The notes below the pieces were generated by a model, which had not been told where the DNA came from, did not search any database, and worked only from the letters and a program-made list of their open reading frames with translations. This document shows, piece by piece, positions 58,150 through 64,000 of a stretch of 64,000 nt of DNA (within the stretch, counting starts at the first letter, position 1; each line of letters starts with the position of its first letter). Source of the stretch: JAHWKI01 sp035513575 (GTDB lineage: Bacteria > Gemmatimonadota > Gemmatimonadetes > Longimicrobiales > RSA9). The position numbers and the translations under genes are program-made. The DNA is taken from NCBI GenBank assembly GCA_035513575.1, contig DATKBW010000099.1:1-64000 (forward strand). The letters run 5' to 3'.

Positions 58150-58197
58150 GATGCACCCACGCCGGCGGGGCTCACGCTCCGCCGGCGTGGGTGCATC
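58150..58197. terminator. Bidirectional 19-bp hairpin between convergent genes
   Basis: GATGCACCCACGCCGGCGG (58150-58168) and its perfect complement (58179-58197) form a 19-bp stem with a 10-base loop. It lies between the convergent TPR and lipid-kinase genes and extends into the last codons of the latter (stop 58196-58198). There is no T-tract on either side. Confidence 0.75.
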
Positions 58198-59074
58198 AGG
58201 GGGTCATGAGCGTGATCGTGCGGTCCGCCAGCTCGTAGGTGAATTCGCGCCCCCGCAACGGCTCGCCGTCGGCGTTCACCGACAGCAGCTCCTCGCTCTC
58301 CACCACCAGCCGGCCCGTCCGGAAATACAGGATGTCGGGGTTGTCCACGTGGGTCCCCGCCCGCAGGTCCGGGACGAGCGACAGGAAGTCCATCCGCGCC
58401 ATCCCCGGCACGATCAGCACGTCCAGCTTCCCGTCACCGAACTCCGCTCGCGGCGTCAGCATGCTCCCCCCTCCCGTCCGTTTCCCGTTCCCCACCGCGA
58501 ACAGCATCACCTCGCCCTCGTAGGCCGTCTCGCCCTCCGACTCGAATCGCGCCCGGGAGGGACGCAGCTCGGCGAACTTCTTCACGCCCGTGATCACGTA
58601 GGCCCACGGGCCCAGCAGCTTCTTCGACTCCGACGGCGTTTCCTCCGTCGCGCTCGCCCCGAACCCGCCGGTCGACACGTTCACGAAGTACCGGCGGTTC
58701 ACTCGCCCGACATCCACCGACACCGACCGCCCCCCCACCGCGACCCCGAACGCCTCCGGGATCGACGACGGAATCTCCATCCCCGCCGCGAAGTCGTTCG
58801 CCGTACCCAGCGGGACCACCCCGACCCGACCGTCCCACTTCACGGCCAGCACTCCGTTCACGACCTCGTTCACCGTCCCGTCACCCCCGGCCGCGATCAC
58901 CAGCTCCGCACCCGCCCGCGCCATCCCCCGCGCCAGGCGCATCCCGTCCCCGCTCTCGAACGTCAGCCGCGGCCGGACCTCGTGGCCACGGCGTCGCAGC
59001 TCCGCGACTCCCGCTCGCAGCGCCCGCAGCTCCCCCATGCCCTCCCGGGGGCGAATGATCACTCCGATACGCAA
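58196..59074 (-). CDS. Diacylglycerol/lipid kinase, YegS family
   Basis: The 292-residue protein is a cytoplasmic lipid kinase of the DAGK_cat fold. The nucleotide motif 'VIAAGGDGTVNEVVNGVLAV' and 'GVVPLGTANDFAAGMEIP' are clear. C-terminal strands include 'LLSVNADGEPLRGREFTYEL'. A TTG start at 59074 gives Met-Arg-Ile-Gly-Val-Ile-Ile-Arg-Pro-Arg, matching the usual family N-terminus, with GGGATGA upstream. Upstream sequence on the strand shows no better start. The target lipid is unknown. Confidence 0.88.
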   Translation of the reverse strand: MRIGVIIRPREGMGELRALRAGVAELRRRGHEVRPRLTFESGDGMRLARGMARAGAELVIAAGGDGTVNEVVNGVLAVKWDGRVGVVPLGTANDFAAGMEIPSSIPEAFGVAVGGRSVSVDVGRVNRRYFVNVSTGGFGASATEETPSESKKLLGPWAYVITGVKKFAELRPSRARFESEGETAYEGEVMLFAVGNGKRTGGGSMLTPRAEFGDGKLDVLIVPGMARMDFLSLVPDLRAGTHVDNPDILYFRTGRLVVESEELLSVNADGEPLRGREFTYELADRTITLMTP

Positions 59075-59158
59075 CGGGTCATCCCGGGGACGGTTCGAGG
59101 CTTCCCTTCGGCTCCGCCCGGCAGGGCGCAAGGCGCGGGCCGGGAGGGTGGAACAGGC

Positions 59159-59188
59159 TTGACACGTTGTGGGAAGCCTGCCTACGTT
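59159..59188 (+). promoter_or_regulatory. Promoter of the dcw cluster
   Basis: TTGACA (59159-59164), an 18-bp spacer and TACGTT (59183-59188). It lies about 70 bp before the mraZ start. MraZ-binding repeats normally lie in this leader. The repeated GTGGGGAAGAGTGGGGAGATGTGGGAG-like run (about 59199-59225) holds several TGGG(A/G) direct repeats, consistent with that. Confidence 0.65.
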
Positions 59189-59257
59189 TGTGGCGAATGG
59201 TGGGGAAGAGTGGGGAGATGTGGGAGACGCGGAACCGCGCGGGCAGGAAGGGTGCAC

Positions 59258-59689
59258 GTGGCGACCTTTCTGGGGAGCTACACCTACACGCTGGACGACA
59301 AGGGGCGGGTCAGCCTGCCGGCCCCGTTCCGGCGGGAGGCCGGGGAGCAGCGTTTCGTGCTGCTGCAGGTCTACCCGCCGGCGCTGGCGTTGTACCCGGA
59401 GGCAGGGTGGCGGGAAGTGGAGGAGCGACTGCGAGGGGTGATCCGGAACGATCCGGAAGCGCGGATGTGGGTGCTGTCGCTGATGTCGAACGCGGTGGAG
59501 GTGACGCCGGACGCGCAGGGCCGGATCCTGGTGCCGGCGAAGCTGCAGGAAGCGGCGAACCTGTCGGGGCAGGTGCTGATGGTGGGGGCGATCGACAAGG
59601 TGGAGCTGTGGAACCCGTCGGAGTTCGAGGGTGCGGTGACGGGGAAGGCGACGGAGTTCGAGCGGTACGGGCCGCAGATCTTTCGTTGA
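59258..59689 (+). CDS. mraZ: Transcriptional regulator MraZ
   Basis: MraZ is the AbrB-fold repressor that binds its own dcw promoter. The 143-residue protein has two AbrB-like repeats: 'FLGSYTYTLDDKGRVSLPAP' with Phe-Arg, and 'NAVEVTPDAQGRILVPAKLQ'. I use the GTG at 59258 (Val-Ala-Thr-Phe-Leu-Gly), with AGGAAGGG about six bases upstream; a GTG at 59252 is also possible. Its stop overlaps the rsmH start by 4 bases (TTGA). Confidence 0.95.
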   Translation: MATFLGSYTYTLDDKGRVSLPAPFRREAGEQRFVLLQVYPPALALYPEAGWREVEERLRGVIRNDPEARMWVLSLMSNAVEVTPDAQGRILVPAKLQEAANLSGQVLMVGAIDKVELWNPSEFEGAVTGKATEFERYGPQIFR

Positions 59690-60606
59690 GCGGGTATCAC
59701 GCCCCGGTGCTGGTGGATGAGGTGGTCCGCCTGCTGAGGCCGGAGCGTGGCGGGTTGTACCTGGACGGTACGGTTGGTGGGGGTGGTCACAGCGAGGCGA
59801 TCCTGCGGGCGGGCAGGGAGGCGGGTGCCCGGGTGATCGGAGTGGACCGGGATCCGGAAGCGCTGGCGGAAGCGGCGGAGCGGCTGTCGGAGCACGCGGC
59901 GCGTTTCGAGGGGCGGCGGGGGAACTTCGCGGACGAGGCGGAGCGCCCGGGGGAGGAGCTGGCGGGAGCGGTGCTCGACCTGGGCGTTTCGTCGCATCAG
60001 ATCGACTCGACGGAGCGGGGGTTCTCGTTCCGGCCGGGCAGCCCGCTGGACATGCGGATGGGGGTGGAGGTGTGGCTGACGGCGGCGGATGTGCTGAACC
60101 GCTATGAAGAGGATGAGCTGGTGCGAGTGCTCCGTGAGTACGGAGAGGAGCCGAGGGCGCGGCCGATCGCCCGGCGGGTGGTGGGCCGCCGTGAGGAGCG
60201 GCCGTTCCACACGAGCGACGACCTGAAGGAGGTACTGGACGAGGTCTACGGCCGGGGGCTGACGGTCCAGGACCAGGCGCGGATCCATCAGGCGCTGCGG
60301 ATCGAGGTGAATGGCGAGCTGGAGGCGCTGGACCGGGCGCTGCCGGCGCTGCGCGAGCGGCTGCTTCCGGGTGGTGTGCTGGTGGTGATCGCGTATCACT
60401 CGCTGGAGGATCGTCGCGTGAAGAACGCCTTCCGGGAGTGGAGCCGGGCGTGCGTGTGCCCGCCGGAGCTGCCGGTCTGCGTGTGTCGCGGGGCGCCGCT
60501 GGGGGAGACGCTGACGCGGAAGCCGGTGCGACCGACGGCAGAGGAGCTGGAGAGGAATCCCCGATCCCGGAGCGCGCGGCTCCGGGGGTGGAGGAAGGCA
60601 GCATGA
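59686..60606 (+). CDS. rsmH: 16S rRNA m4C1402 methyltransferase RsmH
   Basis: RsmH (MraW) methylates N4 of C1402 in 16S rRNA. The 306-residue protein has 'YHAPVLVDEVVRLLRPERGG', the SAM motif 'YLDGTVGGGGHSEAIL', 'VIGVDRDPEALAEA', 'GAVLDLGVSSHQIDSTERGF' with Ser-Phe-Arg, and 'VVIAYHSLEDRRVKNAFREW'. A TTG start overlaps the mraZ stop. FtsL follows with a 4-base overlap. Confidence 0.95.
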   Translation: MSGYHAPVLVDEVVRLLRPERGGLYLDGTVGGGGHSEAILRAGREAGARVIGVDRDPEALAEAAERLSEHAARFEGRRGNFADEAERPGEELAGAVLDLGVSSHQIDSTERGFSFRPGSPLDMRMGVEVWLTAADVLNRYEEDELVRVLREYGEEPRARPIARRVVGRREERPFHTSDDLKEVLDEVYGRGLTVQDQARIHQALRIEVNGELEALDRALPALRERLLPGGVLVVIAYHSLEDRRVKNAFREWSRACVCPPELPVCVCRGAPLGETLTRKPVRPTAEELERNPRSRSARLRGWRKAA

Positions 60607-60956
60607 CGAGGAACGGGATGACGCGGAAGGGTCCGCCGGTGATCCGGACGGCGCTGCTGATGGCGGGGCTCCTGGCCTCGCTTACGCTGGTGGTCTGGCG
60701 GCAGAGCCACGCGCTGAGGATGATGCGGGACATGGACACGGTCCGGCAGGAGCGGATCCTCGAGGAATCGCGACGGGCGGCCCTGGCCGGGCGGGTGGAG
60801 CAGCTGGAGAGCCGGGCGCGGGTCTCGTCGGCGGCGCGGGCGCAGCTCGGGATGCGGGTCCCGACGGGTGCAGAGCTGGTGATCCTGCCGCTTGGTGGGT
60901 CGCCCCCGGCGACGCTCGCTTCGACCGTGCCGGGAAAGCTGAGCGGGGAGGGATGA
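60603..60956 (+). CDS. ftsL: Cell division protein FtsL-like
   Basis: The 117-residue protein has a short cytoplasmic basic start, one transmembrane helix ('VIRTALLMAGLLASLTLVVW'), and a coiled coil ('ILEESRRAALAGRVEQLESR'). Its place between rsmH and ftsI in a dcw cluster identifies it as FtsL, a divisome bitopic protein. The tail is Pro/Gly-rich and not conserved. Both ends overlap the neighbouring genes. Confidence 0.85.
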   Translation: MTRNGMTRKGPPVIRTALLMAGLLASLTLVVWRQSHALRMMRDMDTVRQERILEESRRAALAGRVEQLESRARVSSAARAQLGMRVPTGAELVILPLGGSPPATLASTVPGKLSGEG

Positions 60957-62929
60957 GCCAGGCGGGGTCCCTGCACATCCGTCGCCGGCGCCTGCTGCTG
61001 GCCGGTCTCCTGGCGGGAGCGTTCATGCTCCTGGGCCGGGGATTCCAGCTCCAGGTGCTGGAGGGTGCGGAGTGGGAGGCCCGAGCGCAGCGGCAGCAGC
61101 GAGAGAAGGTGGCGCTGCCGGCAGAGCGGGGGACGATCTACGACCGGAACGGCGTTCCGCTGGCGACCTCGCGGGAGCGGGTGCGGGTGGCGGTGGCGCC
61201 ACGGGAGGTGAAGGACAGGGAGAAGGTGGCCGTGCGCCTGCGGGAGTCGCTCGGGCTGTCGAAGGAAGGGGCGCGGCGGGCGCTGGACCGGCAGCGTCGC
61301 TGGGTGGTGGTCCCCGGTCGGTTCGACCCGGCGGTTCGCGCGTCGCTGCGGGAGCTGGACGGGATCTACCTGGAGACGGTGCTGGAGCGGTTCCATCCCC
61401 AGGGCGAGGTGGCGATGGAGCTGCTGGGCGGCACGTCGGCGGATGGGCGTCCACTGGGCGGGCTCGAGCTGGAGCTGGACACGCTCCTGCGCGGCCGCGA
61501 CGGGGCGGCGGTGCTGCGGCGCGACGGGGAGGGGGATCCGATCCCGGGTGCCTTCATCACTGTCTCCGATCCCACCCCGGGCCACGCGGTGTACCTGACG
61601 ATCGACCTCGGGCTGCAGGAGATCGCGGAGGAGGCGCTGCGGCAGGCGGTGGCGGAGAACGACGCGGAGGCGGGCGACCTGATCTTCGCGGATCCGCGGA
61701 CGGGCGAGGTCCTGGCCGCGGCGAGCCGGCGGACGGCGGGGAGTCGCCACTGGCGGGCGGTGACCGACCCGTACGAGCCGGGCTCGACGATCAAGCCCTT
61801 CGTGCTGGCGGCCCTCCTGGAGCGGGGGCGGGTGCACCTGGCGGACACGGTGTTCGCCGAGAACGGGCGGATGCGGACCGGCCGCCGGACCATCAGCGAC
61901 GTGGAGCCGCACGGGTGGCTGACGGCGGCGGAGGTGCTGCGCCACTCGTCGAACATCGGCATGGCGAAGCTGGTGGAGCGGCTGGAGCCGCAGGAAGAGT
62001 ACGAGGCGCTGCGGGACTTCGGCTTCGGGACGCCGACGGGAGTGGGCTACCCGTCGGAGTCCGGGGGGCGGCTGGGCCGGCCGGGGACCTGGTCGGCGTA
62101 TTCCCGGGCCAGCATCGCCATCGGGTACGAGGTCTCGGTGACGCCGCTCCAGATGACGCTGGCTTACGGCGCCCTCGCGAACGGTGGCGTCCTGATGGAG
62201 CCGCGCCTGATCCGTGAGGTCCGCGCGCCCGGCGGCCTGGTGGCGCGCCGGACCGGGCCACGGGAGGTGCGGAGGGCGATCTCGGGAGAGACGGCCGGCG
62301 CCGTGGCGGGCGTGCTGGCCGATGTGGTGGAGGATGGGACCGGTCGGCAGGCCGGGCTCGGCGACTTCCGGGTCGCCGGGAAGACCGGCACGGCCTGGGT
62401 TTTCGACTCCGCCGGGTACCGCCGGGACGCCTACACGGCGTCGTTCGCCGGGTTCTTCCCCGTCCGCGACCCGCAGCTGGTCTTCCTGGTGAAGCTGGAT
62501 CGCGGCTCACGGTATGGCGGCGCGGTGGCGGCGCCGGTGACCAGGGCGACGCTCGCGGCCGCGCTGGCGGCCCGAGCCAGCCCCCTCGACCGGCGCGCCA
62601 TGGCGGCGGCGCCGCCGGGCGCGGGTCCTTTCCGGGCGAGCGCGCCCCCGCGCCCGAGCCCACCCGATCCGTGGCTGCCGCCGGCGCCGGGGCCGTTCGT
62701 GTTCCGCGTGGATGCCGGCCCTCCCGCTCCGGTCCCGGCCGGGGCGGAGCGCCGGGCCGTGCCCGACGTGGCAGGGGAGAGCGGGCGGGACGCGGCGGCG
62801 GCGCTGCACGGTGCCGGGTTCCGGGTCCGCGTCGAGGGTGTGGGTCGGGTTCGCGAGGTGTCACCGGCGCCGGGGTCGCTGGCGCCTCGCGGAACGGTCG
62901 TGCGGCTGACGCTGGGGATGTCCGGATGA
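60953..62929 (+). CDS. ftsI: Division transpeptidase FtsI (PBP3-like) with PASTA domain
   Basis: FtsI is the septal peptidoglycan transpeptidase. The 658-residue protein has an N-terminal membrane anchor, a dimerisation domain beginning 'LPAERGTIYDRNGVPLATSR', and the transpeptidase motifs Ser278-Thr-Ile-Lys281, Ser332-Ser-Asn334 and Lys477-Thr-Gly. A Pro/Ala-rich linker precedes a C-terminal PASTA-like domain ('AVPDVAGESGRDAAAALHGA' to 'APRGTVVRLTLG'). The start overlaps ftsL and the stop overlaps murE. Confidence 0.95.
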   Translation: MSQAGSLHIRRRRLLLAGLLAGAFMLLGRGFQLQVLEGAEWEARAQRQQREKVALPAERGTIYDRNGVPLATSRERVRVAVAPREVKDREKVAVRLRESLGLSKEGARRALDRQRRWVVVPGRFDPAVRASLRELDGIYLETVLERFHPQGEVAMELLGGTSADGRPLGGLELELDTLLRGRDGAAVLRRDGEGDPIPGAFITVSDPTPGHAVYLTIDLGLQEIAEEALRQAVAENDAEAGDLIFADPRTGEVLAAASRRTAGSRHWRAVTDPYEPGSTIKPFVLAALLERGRVHLADTVFAENGRMRTGRRTISDVEPHGWLTAAEVLRHSSNIGMAKLVERLEPQEEYEALRDFGFGTPTGVGYPSESGGRLGRPGTWSAYSRASIAIGYEVSVTPLQMTLAYGALANGGVLMEPRLIREVRAPGGLVARRTGPREVRRAISGETAGAVAGVLADVVEDGTGRQAGLGDFRVAGKTGTAWVFDSAGYRRDAYTASFAGFFPVRDPQLVFLVKLDRGSRYGGAVAAPVTRATLAAALAARASPLDRRAMAAAPPGAGPFRASAPPRPSPPDPWLPPAPGPFVFRVDAGPPAPVPAGAERRAVPDVAGESGRDAAAALHGAGFRVRVEGVGRVREVSPAPGSLAPRGTVVRLTLGMSG

Positions 62930-64000
62930 TGGAGCCCCGGGCCCCCGCGGCCGTGCCCCTGTCGCAGGTGATCGCGCGACTCAAGGTGGAGGCCCTCGTG
63001 CTGGAAGCGCCGCAGGATGACCCGGCGCTGACGGGGGTGTCCGCGGACAGCAGGTCGACGACCGCGGGGGACCTCTTCTGCGCCTGGTCCGGGACGCACC
63101 ACGACTCCCACGGCTTCGTGGCGACGGCTGTCGAGAGCGGGGCCGTCGCGGCGCTGGTGGAGCGGAGGGTGGAGGCGGCGGTCCCGCAGGTGATCGTGGC
63201 GAGCGGTCGCCACGCCGCCGCGCTGGCGGCCGACGAGATCATGGGCCGCCCGGCCGAGGGGCTGATGGTGGTGGGCGTGACGGGGACCAACGGCAAGACC
63301 ACCACCGTCTGGATCCTCCGTCACCTCCTTTCGGGACGCTGGTCGACGGCGTCGCTGGGAACCGTGGGCGCGGTGCTGGAGGGGGGCGTGCCGCTGCCCG
63401 GCACCGAGAGCCTGACGACGCCCGGTCCCGTGGGGATGGCTCGCGCGATGCGCGCGTTTCGGGACCACGGCGCGGTGGCGGTGGCGATGGAGGTCTCGTC
63501 CCATGCCCTCGACCAGGGCCGCGTGCACGCCCTGCGCTTTTCGGCCGCCGTCTTCACGAACCTGACCCGCGACCACCTGGACTACCACGGCTCGCTGGAG
63601 CGCTACCGTGCGACGAAACGCGAGTTCGTCGACCTGCTGGCCCCGGACGGCGTCGCCGTGATCAACGCGGAGGACCCGGCGTGGGACGGCCTGGAGCGGC
63701 GGGCTCCGCGGGCGCTGCGGTTCGCTCTCGAGGGGGGGCGCGGCGCGGAGGACGCGGAGGTGGTGGCCCGGGACGTCCGGATGGACGCGGCGGGGTCGTC
63801 CTTCCGGTTGACCGGGCCGGGGTGCGACATCGCGATCCGCATCCCGCTCGTCGGGGCGTACAACGTGCAGAACGCCATCGCGGCCGCTGCGACCTGTCTG
63901 GGCGTCGGCCTGGGCGCCGAGGAGATCGCCCGGGCTCTGGCCGACGCGCCGCAGGTTCCGGGTCGTCTGGAGCAGATCGCGGATCGACCGTGTCGGGTGG
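62926..64000 (+). CDS. murE: UDP-N-acetylmuramoyl-tripeptide synthase MurE (3' end outside window)
   Basis: MurE adds the third amino acid to UDP-MurNAc-L-Ala-D-Glu in peptidoglycan synthesis. The visible 358 residues start at an ATG overlapping the ftsI stop (a second ATG follows directly). 'LTGVSADSRSTTAGDLFCAW' is the N-terminal domain signature. The Mur-ligase P-loop is Gly120-Thr-Asn-Gly-Lys124-Thr-Thr in 'VVGVTGTNGKTTTVWILRHL'. 'VAMEVSSHALDQGRVHALRF', 'FTNLTRDHLDYHGSLERYRA' and 'IPLVGAYNVQNAIAAAATCL' follow. The selectivity loop for diaminopimelate or lysine lies beyond the window. Confidence 0.95.
   Translation, partial: MMEPRAPAAVPLSQVIARLKVEALVLEAPQDDPALTGVSADSRSTTAGDLFCAWSGTHHDSHGFVATAVESGAVAALVERRVEAAVPQVIVASGRHAAALAADEIMGRPAEGLMVVGVTGTNGKTTTVWILRHLLSGRWSTASLGTVGAVLEGGVPLPGTESLTTPGPVGMARAMRAFRDHGAVAVAMEVSSHALDQGRVHALRFSAAVFTNLTRDHLDYHGSLERYRATKREFVDLLAPDGVAVINAEDPAWDGLERRAPRALRFALEGGRGAEDAEVVARDVRMDAAGSSFRLTGPGCDIAIRIPLVGAYNVQNAIAAAATCLGVGLGAEEIARALADAPQVPGRLEQIADRPCRV

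Noticed and set aside
59075..61945. N-terminal extension of the lipid-kinase frame on the minus strand
   Set aside because: The open frame runs far upstream opposite the dcw genes, but only the last 292 residues match the YegS family; the rest is Pro/Ala/Arg-rich shadow.
1..64000. Insertion sequence, prophage, CRISPR or plasmid elements
   Set aside because: No transposase, integrase, phage structural gene, or regularly spaced direct repeats were found; the short repeats at 53083 and 55051 are isolated.

Overview
The window is about 64 kb of uniformly high-GC bacterial chromosome that is almost entirely coding. It carries no insertion sequence, prophage, CRISPR array or plasmid function that I can see. 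Gene content suggests Gemmatimonadota or a close relative. The indicators are a PadR regulator next to an orphan ADOP-type permease, a c-type cytochrome joined to a TPR-like tail, paralogous TonB proteins with tandem ExbD, a MglA/roadblock/DUF4388 operon, type III glutamine synthetase, and MsrPQ with Tat and lipoprotein signals typical of a Gram-negative envelope. This placement is inference from gene families; no 16S rRNA gene is present.

Layout. (1) Positions 1-12.4 kb are accessory: a HAF-repeat protein tail, two decayed 3' gene remnants, a serine hydrolase, a cytochrome gene broken by an in-frame TGA, an alpha/beta hydrolase, an ArsR-SRPBCC-DUF1059-monooxygenase operon, PadR plus permease, an endonuclease/phosphatase-fold protein that seems to have lost an internal block, and a GH3 lipoprotein. 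(2) Positions 12.4-23.9 kb hold glnN, an S10 carboxypeptidase, feoAB behind a likely metal-regulator operator, a TolB-propeller/amidohydrolase fusion and a degenerate histidine-kinase-like protein. (3) Positions 24-31 kb form a housekeeping run: GDPD, tilS, hpt, ftsH, folP and cdaA. (4) Positions 31-34.2 kb hold an ExbB-ExbD-ExbD-TonB energy-transduction operon plus a second TonB. (5) Positions 34.2-40.7 kb hold yggS, divIVA, ileS, a DksA-like gene, lspA and rluD. (6) Positions 40.8-51.2 kb hold a long, translationally coupled operon: TPR proteins, two DUF4388 proteins, three roadblock proteins (one MglB-like), an MglA GTPase, a protein with two DnaA-like ATPase modules, a tiny ORF and a membrane peptidase. 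(7) Positions 51.2-58.2 kb hold small membrane and secreted proteins, tRNA-Val(UAC), an L,D-transpeptidase, msrPQ, an SRAP-family protein and a TPR lipoprotein-like protein. (8) Positions 58.2-64 kb hold a lipid kinase and the start of the dcw cluster: mraZ, rsmH, ftsL, ftsI and a truncated murE.

The most noteworthy unit is the MglA operon. It joins the bacterial polarity switch (MglA GTPase, roadblock partners, DUF4388/PATAN and TPR scaffolds) to an unusual tandem DnaA-like AAA+ protein. The first module of that protein looks catalytically intact and the second has lost its P-loop. Neither the DnaB-binding domain nor the DNA-binding domain of DnaA is present. Several independent promoters share a -35/-10 pair close to TTGACA and TACGTT or TACATT, which gives a usable promoter signature for this genome.
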